From positions 1-17,571 of the forward strand of contig JBATTK010000062.1 in NCBI GenBank assembly GCA_049670505.1: a DNA stretch of 17,571 bases. Direction: 5' to 3'. The DNA is from JBATTK01 sp049670505 (GTDB lineage Bacteria > Bacteroidota > Bacteroidia > Flavobacteriales > Flavobacteriaceae). A program made the position numbers and the translations under genes. Numbering within the stretch: the stretch's first letter is position 1; each line of letters begins with the position of its first letter. Shown piece by piece: positions 1 through 7,416 of this stretch. Under the pieces are notes generated by a model. The model was not told the origin of the DNA. It did no database searches and saw nothing but the letters and a program-made list of their open reading frames with translations.

Positions 1-822
1 GCCCAGGGCCACCCTTTGAAAACCGGTCACTTCCAAATTGGAATCCACGGATTTTATGTATTGGGCAACGCTTTGTTTGCTGTCTTTAATGAAGTCCTGA
101 TTGACCAAGGTATTATCCTTAAAGAAACGTTTCAGTTTGCCTTTTGCGATATTGTCCAACATCCCTTCCGGTTTTCCCTCTTGACGTAATTGATCCTTTG
201 CGATTTCAATTTCTTTGTCGATTACGGATTGATCTACGCCTTCTTCGTTCAGGGCTACAGGATTCATTGCAGCGGCCTGCATAGCCACATCCTTGGCTGC
301 TACGGCTGCACCATCAACGGCATCGGAAAGTCCTACCAAAGTCGCAATTTTGTTTCCTGCATGAATGTAAGAACCAACGAAGGGAGCATTTAATCTGGCA
401 AAACCTCCAATTTCTATTTTCTCACCGATAACACCGGTTTGCTCCGTGAGCTTTTCTTGAACGGTCATCCCGTTGAAATCAGCTCCCAGAAATGCATCTT
501 TGGTGTCATAACCTAAAGCTAGTTCTGCCAATTCGTTGGCCAATGCAACAAAAGTGTCATTTTTACCAACAAAGTCGGTTTCGCAATTTAGGGAAATAAC
601 CGCACCACTTGTATTTTCGGTGTTCACTTTAGCGATGGCAGCTCCCTCGGACGAATCCCTATCGGCTCGTTTTGCGGCTACTTTTTGACCTTGTTTGCGC
701 AGGATCTCAATAGCTTTGTCAAAATCCCCTTCTGCTTCGACTAGTGCTTTTTTGCAGTCCATCATCCCTGCACCAGTGGTCTTTCTTAATTTATTTACTT
801 CTGCGGCGGTAATTTTTACCAT
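1..822 (-). CDS. tsf: Elongation factor Ts (stop codon just outside the window)
   Basis: EF-Ts is the guanine nucleotide exchange factor that recycles EF-Tu-GDP in the cytoplasm during translation. Reading the minus strand from the ATG at 822 gives an open frame of exactly 274 codons to the window edge. The N-terminal UBA-like region is visible (LRKTTGAGMMDCKKAL, residues 12-27), as is the EF-Tu-contacting TDFV motif (82-85, within NCETDFVGKND). The last visible residues, VTGFQRVALG, look like the normal C-terminus of flavobacterial EF-Ts. I therefore infer that only the stop codon is missing; this rests on memory of the family. The gene follows rpsB after a 147-bp spacer, the usual rpsB-tsf order, and is probably co-transcribed with it. 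The ATG is preceded only by a weak A-rich stretch, as is normal in Bacteroidota. Confidence 0.96.
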   Translation of the reverse strand, partial: MVKITAAEVNKLRKTTGAGMMDCKKALVEAEGDFDKAIEILRKQGQKVAAKRADRDSSEGAAIAKVNTENTSGAVISLNCETDFVGKNDTFVALANELAELALGYDTKDAFLGADFNGMTVQEKLTEQTGVIGEKIEIGGFARLNAPFVGSYIHAGNKIATLVGLSDAVDGAAVAAKDVAMQAAAMNPVALNEEGVDQSVIDKEIEIAKDQLRQEGKPEGMLDNIAKGKLKRFFKDNTLVNQDFIKDSKQSVAQYIKSVDSNLEVTGFQRVALG

Positions 823-918
823 CTTTATGTCTTTTTTAATGTTACCCAAGTGGGCAATGTTTTAAACTATGTTTTAATCTAAATATTTACTAGCGCTTGT
901 AATGGAGTAACCTGTATA

Positions 919-984
919 CCTCTCCCTGGGGAGAGGTCGGATTTGCTATAAGGGCAAATCCGGGGGAGGCTATTCTACGCCTCC
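919..984 (-). repeat. Cluster of three hairpins between rpsB and tsf
   Basis: Three consecutive perfect inverted repeats sit in 66 bp. In minus-strand order they are GGAGGC/GCCTCC at 965-984, which spans the rpsB stop codon, GGATTTGC/GCAAATCC at 939-961 (8-bp stem, 7-nt loop), and CCTCTCCC/GGGAGAGG at 919-936 (8-bp stem, very tight loop). None is followed by a T-run, so this is not a clear intrinsic terminator. It may be an interspersed palindromic repeat, or an mRNA-processing or attenuation site that adjusts tsf relative to rpsB. Confidence 0.75.
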
Positions 985-2169
985 TTTTACATTATCTTGC
1001 CATTCTTTAAGCTCTTCCCATTTTCCATCAGCCGCCATTTTGGCTTGCTTCCCCCAAGATGAAGGGTTTTTTGAAGCATATCGTGGTCCCGCCTCCGTTA
1101 AAACGGTTTTCAATTCATCTTCCGATTTTCCGGCTAGATCTTTAAAAGAGATAATTTTGGCATTTTGAAAGATTTCGGCAATTTTTGGTCCAATACCCTC
1201 GATCTTTGTTAGATCATCCGCGGTTCCGTTTTCTGTTTCTTTTTTGGCTACTGGAGCTTCTTCCACTGCGGGAGTAGCTTCCACTGCTTTTTCGGCCTGG
1301 GCAGCTTTTTCTACCTTAGGAGCTTCTTCCACTACGGGAGTAGTTTCAACTGCTTTTTCTGCCTTAGGAGCTTCTTCTGCCGCTTTTGGTTTTTCAACAA
1401 CGGGGGCTGTTTTAACAGCTGCCTCCGGAGCTTTTTCTTTTGGTGCTTCGGCACCTTCCTTTTCCGATTGTTTTTCAGATTTACGCTCTGCCAATCCTTC
1501 GGCAACGGCATTGGTAACCTGACCCATAATAACCTCAATGGATTTGGAGGCATCATCGTTGGACGGAATAACATAATCAACATCCCTTGGATCGGAATTG
1601 GTATCGACCATGGCAAAAATCGGAATATTCAATTTTTGTGCTTCCCTAACGGCTATGTGTTCGCGCATCGTATCCACAACGAACAATGCACCTGGTAAAC
1701 GGGTCATTTCTGAAATAGAACCTAAGTTTTTTTCCAACTTGGCACGCAAACGATCTACCTGTAAACGTTCCTTTTTTGAAAGTGTATTAAAGGTGCCATC
1801 CTTCTTCATTCTATCAATGGAAGCCATTTTCTTAACCGCTTTACGGATAGTAACGAAGTTGGTCAACATACCGCCAGGCCATCTTTCCGTAATATAGGGC
1901 ATATTCACGTTCGCTACTTTCTCTGCAACAATATCCTTGGCCTGTTTTTTGGTAGCTACGAAAAGTATCTTTCTACCTGATGAAGCAATTTTTCTAAGGG
2001 CCTCGTTGGCCTCGTCCAATTTTGCAACGGTCTTGTACAGGTTGATTACGTGGATTCCGTTACGCTCCATGTAGATATAGGGAGCCATATTGGGATTCCA
2101 TTTTCTTGTAAGGTGGCCAAAGTGTACGCCAGCCTCTAATAATTCTTTAACTTCAATTTTGTTTGCCAT
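970..2169 (-). CDS. rpsB: 30S ribosomal protein S2 with C-terminal linker and HhH-like domain
   Basis: S2 is a late-assembling protein of the small ribosomal subunit. Residues 1 to about 230 are a complete canonical S2: LLEAGVHFGHLTRKWNPNM near the N-terminus, ERWPGGMLTNF at about 95-105, and PGALFVVDTMREHIAVREA at about 159-177. At 399 residues the protein is well over 100 residues longer than an ordinary S2. The extra part is a low-complexity Ala/Glu/Lys/Pro/Val linker (about 231-316) with internal repeats, then a folded-looking module (about 317-399) that begins DDLTKIEGIGPKIAEIF, the signature of a helix-hairpin-helix. From memory, similar IEGIGPKIAE modules occur as C-terminal additions on other flavobacterial proteins such as L21. 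The frame is continuous from S2 to the tail, so this is a true fusion. The gene follows rpsI after a 289-bp leader rich in hairpins. Confidence 0.97.
   Translation of the reverse strand: MANKIEVKELLEAGVHFGHLTRKWNPNMAPYIYMERNGIHVINLYKTVAKLDEANEALRKIASSGRKILFVATKKQAKDIVAEKVANVNMPYITERWPGGMLTNFVTIRKAVKKMASIDRMKKDGTFNTLSKKERLQVDRLRAKLEKNLGSISEMTRLPGALFVVDTMREHIAVREAQKLNIPIFAMVDTNSDPRDVDYVIPSNDDASKSIEVIMGQVTNAVAEGLAERKSEKQSEKEGAEAPKEKAPEAAVKTAPVVEKPKAAEEAPKAEKAVETTPVVEEAPKVEKAAQAEKAVEATPAVEEAPVAKKETENGTADDLTKIEGIGPKIAEIFQNAKIISFKDLAGKSEDELKTVLTEAGPRYASKNPSSWGKQAKMAADGKWEELKEWQDNVKGGVE
1253..1400 (-). repeat. In-frame tandem repeat coding the S2 linker
   Basis: Within rpsB the block beginning ggagcttcttccact (plus strand) occurs at 1253 and again at 1319, a 66-bp period equal to 22 codons. 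A shorter third start occurs at 1367, 48 bp or 16 codons further. The repeats encode AEKAVExTPxVEEAP units of the linker. All spacings are multiples of three, so unit number can change without breaking the C-terminal domain. Confidence 0.8.
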
Positions 2170-2207
2170 TTTTTAACTTAGTTTACGTTCCTTTGAATTA
2201 GCAATGT

Positions 2208-2238
2208 TGAAGTGGCCGCGCCTTGGCACGGGCCTTCA
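2208..2238 (-). promoter_or_regulatory. Stem-loop in the rpsB 5' leader
   Basis: On the mRNA (minus) strand, UGAA-GGCC pairs with GGCC-(AC bulge)-UUCA. A further GUG/CGC pairing can close a 6-nt CCAAGG loop. The stem ends about 40 nt before the rpsB start codon. In other bacteria S2 represses its own mRNA through a leader structure. That this stem does the same here is only an inference from its position. Confidence 0.4.
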
Positions 2239-2262
2239 CCATTTAGATGCTAAACTAATTTA

Positions 2263-2391
2263 CCCTGAACCCGTTTCGGGATTTCCGAAGAGGGTCTCCA
2301 TTGCAGTACAATGGTTTTGGGTTTTTAATTTACCCTATGACAAGGGTATTTCAATGAACTTTGATTTGTAGACCCTGAACTCGTTTCTGGG
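2263..2391. repeat. Palindrome-rich rpsI-rpsB spacer with two related copies
   Basis: Two degenerate copies of one palindromic unit lie at 2263-2280 (ccctgaacccgtttcggg) and 2373-2391 (ccctgaactcgtttctggg), in the same orientation 110 bp apart. Between them are two further perfect hairpins: CCATTG/CAATGG (2298-2314) and TACCCT/AGGGTA (2331-2348). Units close to CCCTGAAACGAGTTCAGGG resemble short interspersed palindromes that I recall from flavobacterial genomes. I see no exact TAnnTTTG promoter in the spacer, so rpsB probably depends on transcription from upstream of rplM. Confidence 0.65.
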
Positions 2392-2458
2392 CTATTTTAT
2401 TGATATTACAATTTTTTAAAGCTGCTGAAAATAAATCCAACAAGCATAAAAACAGATA

Positions 2459-2845
2459 TTAACGTTTAGAGAACTGGAATTTTTTACGGGCTTTCTTTTG
2501 TCCGAATTTTTTACGTTCTACCATTCTTGGATCCCTGGTCAAAAGACCTTCTGGTTTAAGAACAGCTCTGTTTTCGGCATCTATTTCGCACATTACCCGG
2601 GATAACGCTAAACGAACCGCTTCTGCCTGTCCTGTAATACCTCCACCGTAGACATTTACTTTTACGTCATAATTGTCTTCGTTGTTGGTTAAAGTAAAAG
2701 GTTGTTTTACTTTATATTGTAGGGTAGCGGTAGTAAAATAATCGTTAAGATCTCTTTTGTTTATCGTGATATTCCCTTTTCCACTAGAAACATAAACACG
2801 GGCAACGGCCGTTTTTCTTCTACCGATTTTATGAATTATTTCCAT
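2459..2845 (-). CDS. rpsI: 30S ribosomal protein S9
   Basis: S9 lies on the head of the small ribosomal subunit, and its basic C-terminal tail reaches the P-site tRNA. The 128-residue protein has the family's normal length. It begins with the IGRRKTAVARV motif (7-17), carries the GGGITGQAEAVRLALSR signature (67-83) and the LLTRDPRMVERKKFGQKKAR block, and ends in the conserved Ser-Lys-Arg. The ATG at 2845 lies 1 bp after the rplM stop, so the two genes are almost certainly translated from one transcript with coupling. This rplM-rpsI pairing is near universal in bacteria. Confidence 0.98.
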   Translation of the reverse strand: MEIIHKIGRRKTAVARVYVSSGKGNITINKRDLNDYFTTATLQYKVKQPFTLTNNEDNYDVKVNVYGGGITGQAEAVRLALSRVMCEIDAENRAVLKPEGLLTRDPRMVERKKFGQKKARKKFQFSKR

Positions 2846-2846
2846 T

Positions 2847-3302
2847 TTACTTAAGGTCGTTTAAGTTAATTGCAGTTGGTTTTTGAGCTTCTTGATTGTG
2901 CTCGGGACCTACATATACTTTTAGATTTCGGAACATATCGGCACCCAATCTATTCTTGGGCAACATTCCTTTGACCGATTTTTCCACAATACCAGCTGGA
3001 TTCTTGGCCAACAATTCTTTGGCGGTCTGCGACCTTTGACCTCCAGGATAACCGGTATAACGTTTATACGTTTTCTGCTCCCATTTATTTCCGGAGAGAT
3101 TAATTTTTTCGGCGTTGATAACTATAACGTTATCCCCACAATCAACGTGCGGTGTAAAATTAGGTTTGTGTTTACCCCTCAGTAATTTGGCTACTTTAGA
3201 AGCAAGACGGCCTAATGTTTCCCCTTCGGCGTCAACGAGCAACCATTGTTTGTTCACGGTTGCCTTATTGGCCGAAATAGTCTTGTAGCTTAATGTGTCC
3301 AC
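2847..3302 (-). CDS. rplM: 50S ribosomal protein L13 (GTG start)
   Basis: L13 is an early-assembling protein of the large ribosomal subunit. From the GTG at 3302 the protein is 151 residues and begins MDTLSYKTISANKATVNKQW, the form I expect in this family. It then has LVDAEGETLGRLASKVA (22-38), HVDCGDNVIVINAEKI (52-67) and the signature VKGMLPKNRLG (110-120). The frame can be extended upstream to a TTG at 3332, which would add ten atypical residues, so I prefer GTG. The gene leads the operon. A good promoter lies at 3350-3380, and a short palindrome (CCCGTT/AACGGG, 3334-3346) is at about the predicted transcript start, leaving a leader of roughly 40 nt. Confidence 0.96.
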   Translation of the reverse strand: MDTLSYKTISANKATVNKQWLLVDAEGETLGRLASKVAKLLRGKHKPNFTPHVDCGDNVIVINAEKINLSGNKWEQKTYKRYTGYPGGQRSQTAKELLAKNPAGIVEKSVKGMLPKNRLGADMFRNLKVYVGPEHNQEAQKPTAINLNDLK

Positions 3303-3349
3303 ACTAGTATTTTTATTGATTAAACACTTCAATCCCGTTAAACGGGGTG

Positions 3350-3380
3350 CAAATGTACAATTATTAACTTAAAATACAAA
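3350..3380 (-). promoter_or_regulatory. Promoter of the rplM-rpsI-rpsB-tsf operon
   Basis: On the minus strand a TTTG box (3380-3377) is followed after 19 nt by TACATTTG (3357-3350), an exact match to the Bacteroidota consensus TTTG-N~19-TAnnTTTG. Transcription would start near 3343, about 40 nt before the GTG of rplM. Confidence 0.75.
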
Positions 3381-3525
3381 CGCTAGTTTCCGATTATTTT
3401 TTGATTTTTTTCAAGGTCTGGAATGAAGACTTGCTTTAATGTTAAAAAAAAACTAAAATCAATCGTAAAGTGTAACTGGGATGGTTTCTTCAAGTCTTTA
3501 GGTCATACCGATCCAAAACATTATC

Positions 3526-6177
3526 ATGAGAACCGACCTTCTGATCGTTTGTGCTTTATGTATAGTTCAAACATCATTGTATGCCCAAGATTCAACAACG
3601 GTCGTACCCAAAAGAACATATACTACTAAATCTTTAGGGGAACAGGAACCGCCAAGTTTAGATGGCCTTCTGGAAGATGTTGCGTGGAATATAGTGGAAT
3701 GGACGGGCGATTATATTGAAAGCCAACCTGATGAAAATACCCCACCTACCTATCAGACCAAATTTAAAATGATCTATGATCAAAAATTCCTGTATATAGG
3801 AGTGCGATGTTACGATAAAAAACCGAGCGAAATAGAGAGAAGATTGTCTAGGCGCGACGGTTTTGAAGGGGATTGGGTGGAGTTTAATATAGATAGTTAT
3901 CATGATAAACGTACGGCCTTTTCCTTTACGGTAACCGCGGCCGGGGTAAAGGGCGATGAATTTGTTTCTAACAATGGCGATAATTGGGATGGGAGTTGGA
4001 ACCCTATTTGGTATACAAAGACCAATATTGATGAAGAGGGCTGGACCGCCGAACTAAAAATACCATTGAGCCAATTGAAGTTTGGCAATAACAATGATCA
4101 GGTATGGGGCCTGCAATCCACAAGACGTTTTTTTAGGGAGGAAGAACGGTCCTTGTGGCAACGAAGACCACAAGACGCCGCGGGTTGGGTAAGTGAGTTT
4201 GGGGAATTACATGGGTTGCTAAATTTAGAACCGCAGAAACAATTGGAAATACAGCCCTATACGGTAACTAATATGGAAACCTTTGAAGCGGAAGAAGGGA
4301 ATCCGTTTCAGGATGGGAGCGATAATGAGTTGACCGTAGGCCTCGATGCCAAAATAGGAATTACCAATGATCTCACCGTAGACCTGACTATTAATCCCGA
4401 TTTTGGTCAGGTAGAGGCCGATCCATCGGCCATTGCCTTGGACGGTTTTCAGATTTTCTTTGAGGAACAACGGCCCTTCTTTGTGGAGAACAAAAATATT
4501 TTTGATTACAGGGTCTCCCAATCCCAGGCGGGAAACACTTTTGGATTCGATAACGTATTCTATTCCAGACGTATTGGCCGTAGTCCGCAGGGCTCGCCGG
4601 ATACCGAGGATGATGAATTTGTGGAGCAACCGGAGAATACACAAATATTGGGAGCGGCCAAGTTCAGTGGAAAAACGGATGATGGTTGGTCCATAGGAGC
4701 ATTGGAAAGCGTAACCGCAAAAAAATATGCGACCATTGATACTAATGGGGAACGCAGAAGGGAAGTGGTAGAACCCTTGACGAATTATGCGGTGGGCCGA
4801 CTCCAAAAGGATTTTAACGATAACAATACCTTTGTAGGAGGTATTTTTACGGCGACCAATAGGGTGGATCTTCCCGAAGAATTGGATTTTCTACATACAT
4901 CAGCATATAGTGGGGGACTAGATTTTAAGCACCAATGGAACGATCGTGATTGGTATATAGGGGGGAATGTTATTTGGAGCCATATTCAAGGTAGTGCCAA
5001 TGCCATTCAGGAGACCCAGGAATCCATAACCCATCTTTTTCAAAGAGTAGGCGCCGATCATGTAGCAGTAGATTCTACCAGAACCTCGCTTAGCGGAACC
5101 GGGGGCAATCTACAGATCGGAAAAATAGGAAACGGATACTGGCGTTTTGAATCGGGCGCCACATGGCGATCCCCGGAACTGGAATTGAACGATATCGGCT
5201 TTCAAAGACAGGCCGACGATATACGTCATTATACATGGGTAGGCTATCGTACACTAAAGCCCGATAGTACTTTTAGACAGGTAGGTATCAATTACAACCA
5301 TTGGAGCGTATGGGATTTTGCGGGAAATCACAACAGCCTACGGTTCAATACCAACACTTGGCAGAACTGGAAGAACAATTGGTTTTCCAATGTAGGGTTT
5401 AATTATGAACCGCTGCAGTATTCCAACTTTGCCCTTAGGGGCGGACCAAGATTACGGCTATCGTCGGAAATTGGTTTTTGGAACAGTATACGAACGGACA
5501 GCCGTAAAAAAATGCGGTTTAATTTGTTCCACAATGGTAGAAAAGGAGTGGATAATTCATACCGTTCCTATAACATAGAGTTTGGTATCATCTACCAACC
5601 TTTTAACGCATTGCGCATTTCTGCATTTCCAGAGCTTGGCATCAACAATGATAAACTTCAGTTTATAGAAAATCTTGATGTGGATGAAGACCCAAGATAT
5701 CTCAATGGGGAAATAGAACAGCGTACATTGAGTATGTCTTTTCGCTTAAACTACACCATTAATCCTAACCTTACCATTCAGTATTGGGGCCAACCGTTTA
5801 TTTCCAGAGGGAGATATTCCAATTTTAAGCATGTATCCAATTCCCTGGCAACCAATTTCAACGATCGTTTTACTTCCTATTCCGGAGACCAAGTTACTTT
5901 GGCAGATGAAGTTTATTCGATCGATGAAGATTTGGACGGCGTAACCGACTTCAGTTTTGACGACCCCGATTTTTCATTTGTACAATTTAGATCTAATTTG
6001 GTTTTACGGTGGGAATATATACCGGGTTCCGAAATTTTTCTGGTCTGGTCACAAGATATTTCACAGGATGGCAATCCGCAAGCGGGCCTTCTTGACAGTT
6101 TGGAGGACAATATCCTTGGGGGAGAGAAACCCCAGAATATATTTCTTTTAAAGGCTACCTATCGTTTTGTCTTCTAG
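3526..6177 (+). CDS. DUF5916 outer-membrane protein with CBM9-like N-terminal domain
   Basis: This is an exported 883-residue protein of the DUF5916 family, whose function is not established. A signal peptide covers residues 1 to about 20, ending in SLYA before Gln. Residues about 40-230 resemble the carbohydrate-binding family 9-like sandwich usually found at the N-terminus of DUF5916 proteins (DGLLEDVAW at 46-54, WGLQSTRRFF at 194-203). The rest is DUF5916, with DLTINPDFGQVEADPS (286-301) and FFEEQRPFFVENKNIF (311-326). Alternating aromatic and polar strands continue to the C-terminus, which ends in KATYRFVF. A final Phe is typical of outer-membrane beta-barrels handled by the BAM complex, so I infer an outer-membrane barrel. 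The in-frame ATG at 3481 is followed by a stop, so 3526 is the start. I found no clear promoter in the 223-bp divergent spacer for this direction. Confidence 0.88.
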   Translation: MRTDLLIVCALCIVQTSLYAQDSTTVVPKRTYTTKSLGEQEPPSLDGLLEDVAWNIVEWTGDYIESQPDENTPPTYQTKFKMIYDQKFLYIGVRCYDKKPSEIERRLSRRDGFEGDWVEFNIDSYHDKRTAFSFTVTAAGVKGDEFVSNNGDNWDGSWNPIWYTKTNIDEEGWTAELKIPLSQLKFGNNNDQVWGLQSTRRFFREEERSLWQRRPQDAAGWVSEFGELHGLLNLEPQKQLEIQPYTVTNMETFEAEEGNPFQDGSDNELTVGLDAKIGITNDLTVDLTINPDFGQVEADPSAIALDGFQIFFEEQRPFFVENKNIFDYRVSQSQAGNTFGFDNVFYSRRIGRSPQGSPDTEDDEFVEQPENTQILGAAKFSGKTDDGWSIGALESVTAKKYATIDTNGERRREVVEPLTNYAVGRLQKDFNDNNTFVGGIFTATNRVDLPEELDFLHTSAYSGGLDFKHQWNDRDWYIGGNVIWSHIQGSANAIQETQESITHLFQRVGADHVAVDSTRTSLSGTGGNLQIGKIGNGYWRFESGATWRSPELELNDIGFQRQADDIRHYTWVGYRTLKPDSTFRQVGINYNHWSVWDFAGNHNSLRFNTNTWQNWKNNWFSNVGFNYEPLQYSNFALRGGPRLRLSSEIGFWNSIRTDSRKKMRFNLFHNGRKGVDNSYRSYNIEFGIIYQPFNALRISAFPELGINNDKLQFIENLDVDEDPRYLNGEIEQRTLSMSFRLNYTINPNLTIQYWGQPFISRGRYSNFKHVSNSLATNFNDRFTSYSGDQVTLADEVYSIDEDLDGVTDFSFDDPDFSFVQFRSNLVLRWEYIPGSEIFLVWSQDISQDGNPQAGLLDSLEDNILGGEKPQNIFLLKATYRFVF

Positions 6178-6251
6178 TAAAGAAAGGCCATATAATTATA
6201 CTATACGCCCTGTTTCTTCGTTCTTGCCCTAAACAATAAAACCAAACTGTA

Positions 6252-6758
6252 ATGAAACGCAACTTTTTACTACTATTTTTAGTAGCAACTTTGACCCTTT
6301 CCTGTTCCTCGGATGATAATGGTGACGGCGAAACACCAGCGGGAGATTCCTTAGTAGGTACATGGGATTTTACGGAGTTCAGAATTGACGCAACCACGGC
6401 CGATGCAGATTTGTTATTCGCAAAAGGGATAGCAGATGCCTTACTTGCCGAAGGATGTGATATCTTGACCTTCACTTTCAATGCCGATGAAACGGTAATT
6501 GCCGAGGTCAGGAACTTTGATGATGTTGAAGTGGATCTAAGCGGGGGAGGAATTGGGTTATCCGTAGAATGCCCAACTATGGTAGATATGGAAACTTCTA
6601 CATGGAGCCTGGAAGGAAATCAGTTGACTTTTGTTAACGAGGACATGATGAACGAGACCATTACCATTCAATTGGATGGTGATACGTTGATTATTCCTGC
6701 TGAAATCCTGGAATCGGAAAATATTTCGGAAGGAGAAGCTGTTTTTACAAGGAGATAA
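6252..6758 (+). CDS. Lipocalin-like surface lipoprotein
   Basis: This 168-residue predicted lipoprotein has a basic, hydrophobic leader (1-17) ending in the lipobox LTLSC, with the lipidated Cys at 18. The residues after it, SSDDNGDGE, are acidic; such runs act in Bacteroidota as a signal for export to the cell surface. The remainder (about 33-168) starts LVGTWDFTEF and alternates short strands such as DILTFTFNADETV and TSTWSLEGNQLTFVNE. This is the pattern of small lipocalin-like proteins that are common and mostly uncharacterised in this phylum. It lies 74 bp after the DUF5916 gene in the same direction without a recognisable promoter, so co-transcription is plausible. A strong terminator follows. 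No ligand can be inferred. Confidence 0.85.
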   Translation: MKRNFLLLFLVATLTLSCSSDDNGDGETPAGDSLVGTWDFTEFRIDATTADADLLFAKGIADALLAEGCDILTFTFNADETVIAEVRNFDDVEVDLSGGGIGLSVECPTMVDMETSTWSLEGNQLTFVNEDMMNETITIQLDGDTLIIPAEILESENISEGEAVFTRR

Positions 6759-6781
6759 AAAAGGATAAATACTAGTATTAT

Positions 6782-6813
6782 AAAAAGCCCTGACGATGTT
6801 GTCAGGGCTTTTT
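6782..6813. terminator. Bidirectional intrinsic terminator
   Basis: A perfect inverted repeat, AAAAAGCCCTGAC / GTCAGGGCTTTTT, has 13-bp arms and a 6-nt loop. It gives a GC-rich stem flanked by A- and T-tracts. It closes the plus-strand DUF5916/lipoprotein unit and, read on the minus strand, can also terminate the convergent T9SS mini-gene, which ends at 6867. Confidence 0.93.
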
Positions 6814-6866
6814 GTATACCTACATGCGGAAGTCATCTATATCCGAAACAACGACAATAAAAACGG

Positions 6867-7235
6867 TTATTTTTTATAAAACTTGGTCCGGACACTCTGC
6901 TCTTCGGAAATAATGGTAATCACATATATTCCGGAATTTAAGGAAGGAATCGGAATACTTAAGGAATTGTCGCGTATTTCCCAATGATGTTGCTGCGCTA
7001 CATGACCATACATATCCGAAATGGAAATTTCCGCCTTGGCGCTATCGATTAGCCCAAGAATGTTTATCACATTGGTGGCCGGATTCGGAAACACCTTGAT
7101 TTTAGCTACCGTTCCTTTTTTTGTTTGCTCCCCAGTACTAGTTTGGGCTTTACAATAGGACCCCAACGATATAAAAAGCAACAAAAAAACAATTGATTTT
7201 TTTATTGCACCATTGGATTTGGACAATTGATGCAT
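6867..7235 (-). CDS. Short exported protein made of a T9SS type A sorting domain
   Basis: The ATG at 7235 gives 122 residues. Residues 1 to about 30 are a signal peptide (IKKSIVFLLLFISLGSYCKA before Gln). After a short linker, residues about 44-122 match the T9SS type A C-terminal sorting domain: KIKVFPNPATNVINI (46-60), SDMYGHVA (73-80), LNSGIYVITI (99-108) and a KFYKK end. Such domains normally sit at the end of large secreted enzymes or adhesins and direct them through the type IX system to the cell surface. Here there is almost no passenger, so it may be a remnant of a larger gene, a very short cargo or a decoy. The frame is open further upstream to 7337, but that extension is basic and would bury the signal peptide. 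A near-consensus promoter box (AAGCTTTG) lies upstream. Confidence 0.82.
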   Translation of the reverse strand: MHQLSKSNGAIKKSIVFLLLFISLGSYCKAQTSTGEQTKKGTVAKIKVFPNPATNVINILGLIDSAKAEISISDMYGHVAQQHHWEIRDNSLSIPIPSLNSGIYVITIISEEQSVRTKFYKK

Positions 7236-7332
7236 GCTATTGACTTTTGAGTTAGTAACCCCCGGAAAATTAAAAAACAAAGCTTTTACCGTAGGTGCAT
7301 ATATACGCCAACGCTTTTTTCTGCGGTTTAGT

Positions 7333-7357
7333 ATCAATGTGCCTCTAACAGACTTTC
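7333..7357. repeat. Degenerate copy of the polA 3' end
   Basis: Read on the minus strand this segment encodes E-S-L-L-E-A-H-stop, against E-N-W-L-E-A-H-stop at the end of polA (9623-9647). Twenty of 25 bases match, and the 17 bases around the stop match at 16 positions. Both copies have the same orientation, and between them lie the AT-rich CsgG-like gene pair and the repeats. A match of this size is not far from what chance could give in a window this long, so confidence is limited. Confidence 0.4.
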
Positions 7358-7416
7358 TTAAGATAAAATACCTAAGTTCGAATATTAATTCACTGATTTA
7401 AAATTGATTACATTAT

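Noticed and set aside
190..393. Plus-strand frame of 67 codons
   Set aside because: It lies antisense inside tsf, has no recognisable motif, and the opposite strand encodes a clear EF-Ts.
1244..1897. Several overlapping plus-strand and alternate-frame open stretches across rpsB
   Set aside because: They are shadows of the repetitive rpsB linker and S2 core; their Ala/Ser-rich composition mirrors the repeat in another frame.
3303..3332. Upstream TTG start extending L13 by ten residues
   Set aside because: The extension is atypical for the family and includes nearly the entire short leader; GTG at 3302 gives the expected N-terminus and length.
3423..3629. Plus-strand 68-codon frame before and into the DUF5916 gene
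   Set aside because: It overlaps the signal peptide region of the DUF5916 gene out of frame and shows no protein-like features.
4225..4806. 193-codon frame antisense to the DUF5916 gene
   Set aside because: It is long, but the sense strand carries a convincing family protein; the antisense frame has no motifs and no promoter.
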